Assembly (NCBI GenBank): GCA_002392915.1
Contig: DGHQ01000034.1
Span: 1-47,259, forward strand
Source: Bacteroidales bacterium UBA3844
GTDB lineage: Bacteria; Bacteroidota; Bacteroidia; Bacteroidales; Paludibacteraceae
Length of the DNA: 47,259 bases
Direction of reading: 5' to 3'
Part shown: in pieces, positions 17,276 to 26,161 of the stretch
Position numbering within the stretch: the first letter of the stretch is position 1
Layout of the letters: each line of letters opens with the position of its first letter
The notes under the pieces: generated by a model
Seen by the model: the letters and a program-made list of their open reading frames with translations, nothing else
What the model was told of the DNA's origin: nothing
Database searches by the model: none
Translations under genes and position numbers: made by a program

Positions 17276-18646
17276 ATGACTGATATTCAGGCACAAGTGG
17301 TTCAGACAGAAGCAACTGAGTTCAAAGAGAAAGCAGGTGTTGTAAAGTCTTTGGAGGCATCGTTGGGAGCGTTGGCTCGTTATGGTGGATTTTCATTCCT
17401 GGAAAACATTATCGATGGTATCCAAAATATGAATCCAGAGCGTAAGGCTCGTAAGAAAATGTTCCTCGTAGAAGAACAAAAAAAGGGAGAAAGAAAGGAT
17501 TTGGCAGGAAAGATAGATCTTTGGATTGATATGCTTTCAAATACAAAGAATATATCAGACATGCTGGAACAGTGCGAAACAAAAATCTCTACAGTTGGAA
17601 ATCTTTTGACGAAAAACCAATTGGCAGCAGTGGAGGCTGTGAAGGAATTGGAACGGTCGTATCGGGCAATTCAACTGTTTTATAAGAACACAGAAGAGAC
17701 TAAACTTAGCAACGTCTCTGTTATGAATGCGTCTTTGGAGCAATTGAAGGATCTTGACAACAGCCGTTTTATTGACCATGTTGAGGAGGAGTTGAAAAAG
17801 AATTACGACCGACTTGACCTCCGCAACAATTATGGTTTGCTTGTTGTTCCCGGTTATCTTGGTTCAAATATGGTGCTCGACAAATGGTCGAAAATCGCCA
17901 ATTCAAATAAAGTGATGTTGTTCACTGATTTCGCCGACTTGGATCAGCCAGATGATGTGGTTGAACTATTCACTAGTGCCGACCATGCGGGCGGTGACAC
18001 TTACAAGAGCAACACAGTCATGTGCTGCAACTGGTTGGTGGGACGTAACGCATATAAGGAGTTGGGTGAGGAGGATGATTTGCATGTCTCTCCAGCCGCC
18101 GCTCTTGCTGGTAAAGTCTACACTACACTTATGTCTCAGGTTACAGCTGGTAAGAAATATGGTGGATTGAATGAAGTTGAGTCTGTTGCATTCCCATTGC
18201 GTAAGAGTGAGATATCTCAGCTTGAGTCGATGGGATTGGTGCCTATGGTCAACGAATATGGCAAGGTGATGGCATTCTCTGCCAAGACTTTGTTCAATGG
18301 CGACAACTTGGGTCTGCAGACATATTCGGTAGTCCGTGTGTTCGACTATGTGACAAAGGTATTGTTTGACTTCTTGAATCGTCGCTCATTCGAAAACTGG
18401 AGCGGAAAGACGGAGAGAGACCTTCGTTCACAGATCGTTAAATTCTTGGATAGCATCCAGGGTCCAGACAAGTTGATCGAAAGATCAAAGGTGATCCGTT
18501 TGGAGCAGGATCCTAACCAGAAGGACAGAATATATTTGGATATCCATATCACTCCGTATTTTCCAGCTAAGAGCTTCGTAATCAAACTTGATGGAACTAA
18601 GGGCGACGATGAGGCTAACTGGAACAGTGAATATTCACAGGGATAA
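17276..18646 (+). CDS. tssC: T6SS sheath large subunit TssC
   Basis: A 456-residue protein. Helical N-terminal region (~20-170), then the conserved sheath core with GLLVVPGYLG at ~188-197, VMLFTDFADLDQPDDVVELF, VMCCNWLVGRN and the C-terminal TPYFPAKSFVIKLDG. The ordering and size match subtype iii TssC. It forms the contractile sheath with TssB and is the substrate of ClpV. ATG 17276 is the only start giving the full N-terminal helix. Confidence 0.9.
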   Translation: MTDIQAQVVQTEATEFKEKAGVVKSLEASLGALARYGGFSFLENIIDGIQNMNPERKARKKMFLVEEQKKGERKDLAGKIDLWIDMLSNTKNISDMLEQCETKISTVGNLLTKNQLAAVEAVKELERSYRAIQLFYKNTEETKLSNVSVMNASLEQLKDLDNSRFIDHVEEELKKNYDRLDLRNNYGLLVVPGYLGSNMVLDKWSKIANSNKVMLFTDFADLDQPDDVVELFTSADHAGGDTYKSNTVMCCNWLVGRNAYKELGEEDDLHVSPAAALAGKVYTTLMSQVTAGKKYGGLNEVESVAFPLRKSEISQLESMGLVPMVNEYGKVMAFSAKTLFNGDNLGLQTYSVVRVFDYVTKVLFDFLNRRSFENWSGKTERDLRSQIVKFLDSIQGPDKLIERSKVIRLEQDPNQKDRIYLDIHITPYFPAKSFVIKLDGTKGDDEANWNSEYSQG

Positions 18647-18697
18647 GTGAATGTCCACCGGATTGATAATGTTATTGATAATTAATTAATAAGAAGA

Positions 18698-19495
18698 ATG
18701 TCACAGAAATTGAATCCATTACAACCAAAAGTGTTGATCGATGGAGAGGAGGTCTCTTTCGAGTCGTTAGTCCTTGAACAGAATATGAATTCGTGCCACA
18801 GGTTTGAGGTGGTTTGTGAGTATATGTCTCAGAATGAGATGTGGCAGCAGACACCGTAGAAACTGTTGAAGCGTATCGGTTCAAAGGCTATAATCACGTT
18901 TGAGCATAAGGATTCTGGTACACCTTATGAATTTTCAGGGTGGGTGACAGATGTTCGTATCGATGCATTGGAAAGTGAGCCCGATTATGAGTTTCTTAAC
19001 CACAGAAGCAATCGGGTTCACATCATCGGCGAAGGCGGAATCGTGAAGCTTAACGGCTCGCGAGGAATGGATTCCTTTGTGGACTGCCAGCTTAAAGCGA
19101 TTGTGTCGCAGTCGACGCAGAAGTTCGGAGTCACAGTAGAGTGTGAACCTAATTTCAACGGAGTCATTCCATACGTGATGCGATATCAGGATAGTGTGTT
19201 TGAATTCCTCAACAGACTGTCGAGCACATACAATGAGATGTTTTTCTACGACGGAAAAACCGTCATTTTCGGTCAGCCGAAAAATCACCTGAAGTGGTAT
19301 TGACATTCGATTATGATGTGTTCAGCCTATGTACACGTGATTCAGCTGTTTCTACTAGACGGAAAGATTTATCAGTTATTGCATGGACATGACTTGTCGT
19401 TTGCAGCGGATTCATTAAGTAAATATCTGCTCAATGTAGGTGATTTTCGAAAAGAAATAATTGAGTATACTAAATCTTTTGTGTTTTTCTTGTAG
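18698..19495 (+). pseudogene. vgrG: Degraded vgrG (tssI)
   Basis: The frame starting at 18698 reads MSQKLNPLQPKVLIDGEEVS, a VgrG/gp27-like N-terminus, but has an in-frame TAG at 18857-18859 (codon 54). It continues in the same frame with VgrG-like sequence (FEHKDSGTPYEFSGWVTDVR, FVDCQLKAIVSQS, YDGKTVIFGQPKNHL) to a TGA at 19301-19303. Just before that, the +1 frame carries the expected continuation VVLTFDYDVFSL, so a base is missing near 19290. After ~19365 the original frame resumes with DSLSKYLLNV and ends at 19495. VgrG is normally ~600 residues. The gp5-like beta-helix and C-terminus are absent. With at least two lesions and truncation it cannot make a spike. Confidence 0.85.
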
Positions 19496-19780
19496 ATTTC
19501 CAAGAATTTATGAATCTTTGTGAAAAGGTTGCGTATGTTTTAATTGCAAATCTTTGTTAGTTTGATCTGTAAACTACTGATTTTAGAAGCTTTTCTTAAT
19601 CTAACGTGAACTCGACGAAATCCACATGCTTTTTGATTGTGGATAATTAATGGTCAATATTAGAAAATAGAACTGCTTATAATAATCTCTGAGAACCTTG
19701 TGTCTCTGTGTTTGATTAAGATTGTAAACAGCTTTTTGATTAAGCGTATGATTTTATATAATTCCGTCAACTGATACGAT
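19496..19780. other. AT-rich spacer between the T6SS remnant and the MoxR cluster
   Basis: No gene is visible. It contains one perfect match to a DnaA-box word (TGTGGATAA, 19638-19646), taken as chance, and a TATAAT hexamer at 19757-19762 that could be the -10 of the downstream cluster with a poor -35. The spacer probably marks the junction between two separately acquired modules. Confidence 0.5.
19757..19762 (+). promoter_or_regulatory. Candidate sigma-70-like -10 before the MoxR cluster
   Basis: TATAAT lies 18 nt before the ATG of the ATPase gene. A TTGATT is 15 nt upstream and a TTTTGA is 17 nt upstream, neither a good -35. It does not follow the Bacteroidota TTTG/TAnnTTTG pattern, which fits a foreign origin but is weak evidence by itself. 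Confidence 0.25.
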
Positions 19781-20881
19781 ATGGAACAATTTATCAAGCC
19801 TCCTGTAGAAGTGCGATATTCAGAAGAACTACGTATTCTTGAAAAAAATGATAATTCGAGAAGACCAGCAAACTGGAGACTCTCTCCTGCTGCGGTGAGA
19901 ACATTCATTCTTGGTGGAGACGTCGAGACTCCTGAAGGTAAAGTGAAAATCAAACGTAAGTTCTATGGCAACGATGCTCTTGTGGAGAGGGCGATCATAA
20001 CACTTGCCGGAAACCGTGGCCTTATGCTTGTGGGTGAACCTGGCACTGCTAAGACTATGCTTTCTGAACTTTTGTCCGCTGCGTGCTGTGGCATTTCAAC
20101 AAATACTGTCCAGGGCACAGCCGGCACCACCGAGGATATGATAAAGTACAGCTGGAACTATGCGTTGCTTCTTTCAAAAGGTCCTTGTCGTGAGGCTTTA
20201 GTACCGTCTCCTTTGCTTATCGGAATGGAGAAGGGCATATTCGCTAGGTTTGAGGAGATCACACGTACTCCAGCAGAAATACAAGACAGCTTGATCTCTG
20301 TCATGTCCGATCAGATTCTGAACATACCTGAAATGGGCGATGAGGGTCTTGTCCTTGCCAAACCAGGTTTCAATATAATCGGAACTGCCAATACGAGAGA
20401 CAAGGGAGTCAACGAGATGTCTGGTGCCTTGAAACGTCGCTTTAATTTTGAGACGGTAGAGCCTGTGAGAGATGTAAGACTTGAAAAGGAAATCATAGTC
20501 CGTGAGGCTTCCGAACTTGCTAAAACGGCAAATATCAGCTGCCCTGTCGATACCGACGTCGCTGAGCTTCTTGCTGTGACATATCATGAATTGCGTGAAG
20601 GTATGACCTCTGATGGCACAGTGATTGAACGTCCTAACGCTGTGATGAGCACGGCAGAGGCAGTGTCTGTGTATTATCAGGCTCTGTGTCATTCTTGGTA
20701 TTACGGCAATGGGCGTATAGAGCCGGCGTTGCTTACTGAAGGGCTTCTTGGAGCGGTGTGCAAGGAAAACAAAGATGATTTAGAAAAACTTAGGGCTTAT
20801 TTCAGAACCGTATCAAAAGAAAAAAGCAAGGCTGGCGATTTATGGAAAGAGTACATCAAAACAGCGGATCTGCTGAGATGA
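19781..20881 (+). CDS. MoxR-type AAA+ ATPase (YehL-like)
   Basis: A 366-residue protein: Walker A GEPGTAKT at 85-92, Walker B region IFARFEEI at 153-160 (FEE in place of the usual hydrophobic-D-E), sensor 1 GTANTRD at 201-207, and the arginine region ALKRRF at 216-221. This is the MoxR/RavA branch, which works with VWA-domain partners to remodel targets. Length and gene company match E. coli YehL. It is the first gene of the five. Its stop overlaps the next start as ATGA at 20878-20881. No Shine-Dalgarno site precedes it, unlike three of the downstream genes. Confidence 0.85.
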   Translation: MEQFIKPPVEVRYSEELRILEKNDNSRRPANWRLSPAAVRTFILGGDVETPEGKVKIKRKFYGNDALVERAIITLAGNRGLMLVGEPGTAKTMLSELLSAACCGISTNTVQGTAGTTEDMIKYSWNYALLLSKGPCREALVPSPLLIGMEKGIFARFEEITRTPAEIQDSLISVMSDQILNIPEMGDEGLVLAKPGFNIIGTANTRDKGVNEMSGALKRRFNFETVEPVRDVRLEKEIIVREASELAKTANISCPVDTDVAELLAVTYHELREGMTSDGTVIERPNAVMSTAEAVSVYYQALCHSWYYGNGRIEPALLTEGLLGAVCKENKDDLEKLRAYFRTVSKEKSKAGDLWKEYIKTADLLR

Positions 20882-23235
20882 TTAGGTTTGATCTTTCAGC
20901 TCCTGTGTTGTTTTTCCCCGTCAGACATCACAGCCCAGTCTGTTCTTACCAGCTTCTCCGCACAATAGAACTTTACAGTCCGGAAATAATTCTGATTGAA
21001 GGACCGGAGAATGCTTGCGACTTGATTTCTGTACTGACCGATGACAAGACTGTGTTGCCGGCGGCAATATACTATTATTACAAGGATAAGAAAAAACTGA
21101 TTGACAGCGATGACGAGGATTATCGTTGTTACTATCCGTTTTTATATTCGTCGCCAGAATACAATGCAATGCTTGAAGCCAAACGACTTGGAATTCCGTC
21201 GCTGTTTATCGACCTCCCGTATAGTGAGATCTTAATCAATACCGAGGGAGGAAAGGGTTTGCGAAAATATGAAAAGCAGAATTATGCCGACGATGGGAAA
21301 TTTACAATAGGTGATTATTATAAACGTCTGTGTGAAAAAACTAAGGTGCAGAGTTTTGACGAGTTCTGGGAAAAGTATTTTGAAATCTCCGGCTTGGAAC
21401 TTACTCCTGAGAAATTTATACACAACATGTACACCTATTGCTCGCTCATACGCAGGGATGCGACTGAGGAAGACCTGTCTGCCGACGGTACGCTTGTCCG
21501 AGAACATTATATGGCGGCAAATATTCGTAAGGCTATGGGCACATATAAACGGGTGCTTGTCGTGACTGGTGGATTTCATACACCCGGTCTGATAAAGCTT
21601 CTCGAAGGAGAAATCCCGACGGTGGAGCTGCACAAAATCCCAAATGATTGCACGGGATGCTTTCCTGCCGCTTATTCCTATGAGGCAGCGGACGCTTTGC
21701 ATGGGTATGCTTCGGGAATGAAATGGCCTTATTTTTACGACTGCATATTCAAAAATCTGAAGAGCAGAAAAGATTACGGTGGTGTGTATGATGACGAAAC
21801 ACTAAGTCTGCTGATTAAAACCAGCAAGGAGTCGGCAAAAAAAAATATTCAGGTGTCGATAGCTGATGTTACCGCCGCAAAAATGTTGATGAGTGGTCTT
21901 GCTTCGTTGAGAGGTGTGCGTGAGTGCGGAATGACTGAACTTATCGACGGCGTGACGGGAGCTATGATAAAAGGTGAGAAAACCATATCTTCTGCTATAC
22001 CGCTTGATATATTGAATAAACTTGCGACAGGCGATAAAATGGGGCATATAGGTGATAAAAACCATATTCCTCCACTGATTGCGGATCTGGAGGAGCAGTG
22101 TCGCAGATTCCGACTGAAAACGGATATCGTTACTGCTCAGCATGTGGAATGTGCACTGTTTTCTTCAGAGAAAGGTCTGCAACTTAGCAGATTGTTCCAC
22201 AGACTCTGTTTCCTTGAAACTGGGTTCTGCGAGAGAGAAAAAGGTCCGGATCTTCACAACGATTGTGACCGCAGCCGAGTGCGTGAGGTGTGGAAATATC
22301 GCAGATCACCTTCTGTAGATTCCATTCTTATCGACCGCACTACTGACGGCTTTACGATAGAGGATGCCTGCACAAACGTCGCCATACGTCTGTTCCGAAA
22401 CGAACAACGTTGTGAGAATGCGGCTCATCTGGCAGTGGATTGCTTCCTTATGGGAATAAGCATTGATGGCGAAAGCGACACTCTTCAGAGACTCGTCGTC
22501 TCGGATGGCGATTTCTTCTCGGTGGGCAATGCTCTTTCTTATTTTCGGACGCTGTTTGAACTTAAACGTCTGTATGAATATGACGATAAAAGCATTCTGC
22601 CTCTGATGACAAAATGCTTTGACAAACTTGTTATGCTTTTGCCGACGATGGCATCTGTGACTGATGAAAACGCTGATGAACTTTGCTCGTTGATGAAACA
22701 GTTTTTCTCGTTGACAGAAAGTGTTCTGCCCGATCGAAGAGAATCACTTATCGCGGCGCTCCAACAGCTAATTAGAGCAAATGACAAGAATCCTGCCGTA
22801 TACGGCACGGCAATGGGACTCCTCTGTACTGGAGACCCGGCTTGTCAGAAAGATGCTGAGGCGGCGATGTACGGATACCTTAATGGAACGATTGCTGTCA
22901 AGAAACAGGGCGCTGATTATCTTAAAGGTCTTTTCCTTACTGCAAGAGACATCGTTTTTGAGGAAAATGATTTTCTTGTTATGACGGATCAACTCCTGAC
23001 TTCGATGGAAACCGATGATTTTATGGAGATCCTCCCGTCGCTACGACTCGCATTCAGTTATTTCACGCCTCAGGAGATAAGTGAGACGGCAGAGACTATA
23101 GCTGGTCTGTATAAAACAAATGCTGTCTCTCTCTTGTATGAAGAGATTAAGGATGAGTCGCTATGGAATTGCGGACGTGAATTCGACAGTGTGATAATGA
23201 AAGAACTCTTAAATGGAGGATCCGAATATGCTTGA
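20878..23235 (+). CDS. DUF5682 protein (YehM-like)
   Basis: A 785-residue protein. The N-terminal ~250 residues carry three well-spaced motifs: VRHHSP at 15-20, LIEGP at 39-43, and VVTGGFHTPGL with H234, preceded by REHYMAANI. The pattern recalls the TraB/TIKI-EreA-ChaN group (His near the start, E in the second strand, R-x-x-x-M, then G-x-x-H near the end of the domain), so a metal-dependent hydrolase is possible. That is inference. The remainder is helical. The frame is open back to 20842, but ATG 20878, overlapping the ATPase stop, gives the family-like start. In E. coli the equivalent gene lies between yehL and the VWA gene. Confidence 0.8.
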   Translation: MIRFDLSAPVLFFPVRHHSPVCSYQLLRTIELYSPEIILIEGPENACDLISVLTDDKTVLPAAIYYYYKDKKKLIDSDDEDYRCYYPFLYSSPEYNAMLEAKRLGIPSLFIDLPYSEILINTEGGKGLRKYEKQNYADDGKFTIGDYYKRLCEKTKVQSFDEFWEKYFEISGLELTPEKFIHNMYTYCSLIRRDATEEDLSADGTLVREHYMAANIRKAMGTYKRVLVVTGGFHTPGLIKLLEGEIPTVELHKIPNDCTGCFPAAYSYEAADALHGYASGMKWPYFYDCIFKNLKSRKDYGGVYDDETLSLLIKTSKESAKKNIQVSIADVTAAKMLMSGLASLRGVRECGMTELIDGVTGAMIKGEKTISSAIPLDILNKLATGDKMGHIGDKNHIPPLIADLEEQCRRFRLKTDIVTAQHVECALFSSEKGLQLSRLFHRLCFLETGFCEREKGPDLHNDCDRSRVREVWKYRRSPSVDSILIDRTTDGFTIEDACTNVAIRLFRNEQRCENAAHLAVDCFLMGISIDGESDTLQRLVVSDGDFFSVGNALSYFRTLFELKRLYEYDDKSILPLMTKCFDKLVMLLPTMASVTDENADELCSLMKQFFSLTESVLPDRRESLIAALQQLIRANDKNPAVYGTAMGLLCTGDPACQKDAEAAMYGYLNGTIAVKKQGADYLKGLFLTARDIVFEENDFLVMTDQLLTSMETDDFMEILPSLRLAFSYFTPQEISETAETIAGLYKTNAVSLLYEEIKDESLWNCGREFDSVIMKELLNGGSEYA
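23215..23219 (+). promoter_or_regulatory. Shine-Dalgarno GGAGG for the VWA gene
   Basis: GGAGG lies 8 nt before ATG 23228 and inside the end of the DUF5682 gene. It decides the start at 23228 over the open frame at 23213. Such strong sites are rare in Bacteroidota. Confidence 0.7.
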
Positions 23236-24370
23236 TAGAGATCTTGCTTTAAATCGTTGGAGACTAGTGCTCGGCAGTATGTCAGACAATAGTCTTTCTT
23301 TCAGTGGAAGTGATAGAGAGATCCTGTCTTTTGAGGATATGGAGCAGTTGCTTGATTATCTTTATAGTCATGCTCAGGGAGACGATGTCCGTGACGAATC
23401 CATATCCGACCGTAGCGGTGGACTTGGAGAGTCGCAACTGACTGCGGCAAAATGGATAACAAAAGTAAGAGAGTTGTTTCCCAAGCAGACAGCTGAGGTG
23501 CTCGAACGGCATGCTCTTGATGAATTCAAGATGACGGAATTGCTGACTGATAAGAAAGTGCTTGAGCAGATGAAACCCGATATGTCGCTGCTAAAAACAG
23601 TGCTCCAGCTTAAACATCTGATGAAAGGCGAGGTGCTAGAGACTGCAAAGAAGATTGCCCGCGCTGTGGCTGAAGAACTGAGTGAGAAATTGGCTCAAAG
23701 CACAAGGCAGGCTCTCACGGGACGACTAGACCGCAACTCCAAAAGCCCTGTGCGTTCGGCACGCAATATAGATATTCATAAGACTATAAGGCGTAACTTG
23801 AAAAATTATGACAAAGAAAACGAAACACTTGTGCTGAAGGATGTATACTTCTCAAGCAGAGTGAAAAAATACAACAAGAAGACGGTTATTATTGCCGTCG
23901 ACGAGAGTGGATCGATGCTTGGTTCTGTGATATACAGCGCTGTCATGGCTCAGATAATATCTAAATTGCCGTTTGCCGAGATCAAGCTTGTGATATTCGA
24001 CACAGAGATTGTTGACTTGTCTGGCATGGTGGAGGATCCTGTTGAAGTTATGATGAGCGTACAGCTTGGCGGTGGCACGGATATTGGAAAGGCACTGTCT
24101 TATTGTGAATCGCTGATACAAACCCCTTCCGATACATGTGTGTTGTGCGTGACTGATCTATGTGAAGGTGGTTATCCGCATATTTTGCTCAACACGGCTC
24201 AAAATATCATGACAAGTGGCGCGAAACTCAGTTTCCTTACTGCTCTTGATGAATGTGCCAATCCCGTATACGACAAGAATATGGGTCAACTTCTAGCTGA
24301 TATGGGAGCGTTTGTCGGTGCATTGACACCCGATCAGTTGGGTGATTATATAGGTAGAATATTTAGTTGA
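23228..24370 (+). CDS. VWA-domain protein (YehP-like)
   Basis: A 380-residue protein with a helical N-terminal half and a C-terminal von Willebrand A domain from ~217. The metal-binding MIDAS residues are intact: DESGS at 225-229, T284 in GGGTDIG, and the aspartate of VTDLCEG. MoxR ATPases act together with VWA proteins, often through the MIDAS ion, so this is the likely adaptor for the first gene of the cluster. It overlaps the end of the DUF5682 gene by 8 nt and lies 13 nt before the SWIM gene. Confidence 0.85.
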   Translation: MLDRDLALNRWRLVLGSMSDNSLSFSGSDREILSFEDMEQLLDYLYSHAQGDDVRDESISDRSGGLGESQLTAAKWITKVRELFPKQTAEVLERHALDEFKMTELLTDKKVLEQMKPDMSLLKTVLQLKHLMKGEVLETAKKIARAVAEELSEKLAQSTRQALTGRLDRNSKSPVRSARNIDIHKTIRRNLKNYDKENETLVLKDVYFSSRVKKYNKKTVIIAVDESGSMLGSVIYSAVMAQIISKLPFAEIKLVIFDTEIVDLSGMVEDPVEVMMSVQLGGGTDIGKALSYCESLIQTPSDTCVLCVTDLCEGGYPHILLNTAQNIMTSGAKLSFLTALDECANPVYDKNMGQLLADMGAFVGALTPDQLGDYIGRIFS

Positions 24371-24371
24371 C

Positions 24372-24380
24372 GGAGGTGAT
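24372..24380 (+). promoter_or_regulatory. Shine-Dalgarno GGAGGTGAT for the SWIM gene
   Basis: Nine consecutive bases complementary to the common bacterial 16S 3' end, 3 nt before ATG 24384. This is a near-ideal site that most Bacteroidota genes lack. Confidence 0.75.
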
Positions 24381-24383
24381 GAT

Positions 24384-26159
24384 ATGATACAGAACGAAAC
24401 ACTTGCAGCCCAACTCTCTGCGGCAAACGAGGATACTCTGACTGCTCTTGCAAACAAGGGTCTCTACAAGCGTGCTGTGAAAGATACTGAAGGTCTAACT
24501 GCGGAATATGTTGAAACGGATGATACGATACAGATCTCCGTCGGTGGTGAACAGTGTGTCATTAGATTTCCGTTTGAAAAAAGCACTTGCTCATGTCCAT
24601 CAAGGACAGTGTGCAGACATATCCTTGGAGCATTATTGCTTCTGAAAAAGGAAGTCCCGGAAGGCTTGGCTAACCCTCAGACTGAAGAACCTGAGGCTTC
24701 TGAGTCCAGCAAAGAATCTCATGACTTGGAGGCAGTTGAAGAATCGCCTAAGAAAAAGCCTTTAGAAGTAGTAGCCGACGACGCTTTGACATCTGAGGAA
24801 ATATCAGAAATAAAAAGTTGTGCCAAACATAGTCTTTCGCTTCTCGGCACATTGCTTGCGAGAGGACTTGTCCGTGCGGACAGTTCGGTGGCTGATGCTT
24901 TAGAACTTGCGGCTGTCAGTGCCCACGCCGTCAAGATGGCTGATGCAGAACGAAAACTTCGTGCTCTGTCTGGCAGACTGTCAGACTGTATAGACCGCAG
25001 GGCGTCGTTCGATATACATATCTTTACCAAGTCGCTCTGTTCGTGCGTCTCAATGTTAGCAGACCTTGAACAGAATGATGTGACTTCGAAAAAACTTGGC
25101 GTTTTCCGTGACACCTATGAATCATATCCCGGGAATCTTGAATTGTTGCCGATTGGTCATAAAGAGGTAGTGAGAGGCGAATATCAGGGAAGTGTGTATT
25201 ATTTTTTGAATCTTGACGAGAGTGTACAACCTCGTTTCCTTATTTATTCCGACCTTCGTCCTACATTTTATTCCCAAGATTCACATAAAAGACCGACACA
25301 AACCATTGTCTGGAGCTTGAATACATCTCTTACAAGCATGATGTATTCAAAACTATTGTTGAAAAATGCCAAACTTAGTGGCGAAAAGATTTCAGGATCT
25401 TCTGCGACGGAGGTTGTCTTTACAAGTAAGGCGGAACTCAATTGTCCGCAGTTGAGAAAACTCGTGATAACAGACTTTCGTGAACTTGCGGAGTCTGCCG
25501 GCTACAATAGAGAAAAATTGTTTCTTATTCGTGTCAACCGTCTTGACGACTATGGTTTTGACAAACATACGCAGATTCTTTCTATGAAGATCTCCGACCG
25601 TGGTGGCAGAACTGTGACTGCAGAGGTGAAGTATTTTGCCGAGAATAAGGAGTTGGTGGAGAAAATAGAAGAGATATGCGGACGAATAAAAGATACTGAA
25701 GATGTGTGGACAATGCTTGTCTCAGCAAGAATAAAAGACGGGGTTGTTGTGCTTAATCCGATAGAATTCTACGATTTTATAGAAGATATGGATTTCCGTA
25801 GTTTCTCACCGTCTACAGAAATCACCACCGTCGATCCTCAATATGCTCATGTGCTTTTGAAACTTATATCAGAAGTGGAAAATAGCGTTGTGAGGTGTGT
25901 CAGAAGCGGATTAAGTTCGACTACAGAAAATCATGCTACACTTATTGAAAAGATCAAACGATGTGGTATGTCTGGACTTGCCGAATTAGCTGAACAATTT
26001 TTCGCGTCGGCTGACAGTTACCGGCATAATCTTGACAAAGATGCGGAAAAAGTTCTTTTTGACGCGTCGAAACTAATGAAATATATTATTTTAGCAGAAA
26101 ATAAACTGGGAAAAATCTCAGCCTTATATAATATGGATAACGAATTAATGGAGGAATAA
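24384..26159 (+). CDS. SWIM zinc-finger protein (YehQ-like)
   Basis: A 591-residue protein. The SWIM finger is at 69-79: C69-x-C71-x5-C77-x-H79, preceded by an amphipathic strand as usual. SWIM fingers bind DNA or protein partners. Residues ~95-125 are an acidic, low-complexity linker (many E, S, P, K). The C-terminal ~450 residues have no fold I can name. The family matches E. coli YehQ, also linked to a VWA gene. The gene ends with ATGGAGGAATAA, which contains the ribosome site of the next gene. Confidence 0.82.
   Translation: MIQNETLAAQLSAANEDTLTALANKGLYKRAVKDTEGLTAEYVETDDTIQISVGGEQCVIRFPFEKSTCSCPSRTVCRHILGALLLLKKEVPEGLANPQTEEPEASESSKESHDLEAVEESPKKKPLEVVADDALTSEEISEIKSCAKHSLSLLGTLLARGLVRADSSVADALELAAVSAHAVKMADAERKLRALSGRLSDCIDRRASFDIHIFTKSLCSCVSMLADLEQNDVTSKKLGVFRDTYESYPGNLELLPIGHKEVVRGEYQGSVYYFLNLDESVQPRFLIYSDLRPTFYSQDSHKRPTQTIVWSLNTSLTSMMYSKLLLKNAKLSGEKISGSSATEVVFTSKAELNCPQLRKLVITDFRELAESAGYNREKLFLIRVNRLDDYGFDKHTQILSMKISDRGGRTVTAEVKYFAENKELVEKIEEICGRIKDTEDVWTMLVSARIKDGVVVLNPIEFYDFIEDMDFRSFSPSTEITTVDPQYAHVLLKLISEVENSVVRCVRSGLSSTTENHATLIEKIKRCGMSGLAELAEQFFASADSYRHNLDKDAEKVLFDASKLMKYIILAENKLGKISALYNMDNELMEE
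26150..26154 (+). promoter_or_regulatory. Shine-Dalgarno GGAGG for the DUF4132 gene
   Basis: GGAGG lies 7 nt before ATG 26162 and spans the last codons of the SWIM gene, so the two genes are probably translationally coupled. Confidence 0.7.
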
Positions 26160-26161
26160 CA

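Noticed and set aside
19638..19646. Perfect DnaA-box word TGTGGATAA
   Set aside because: It is single, with no cluster of boxes, AT-rich unwinding element or origin-type genes nearby.
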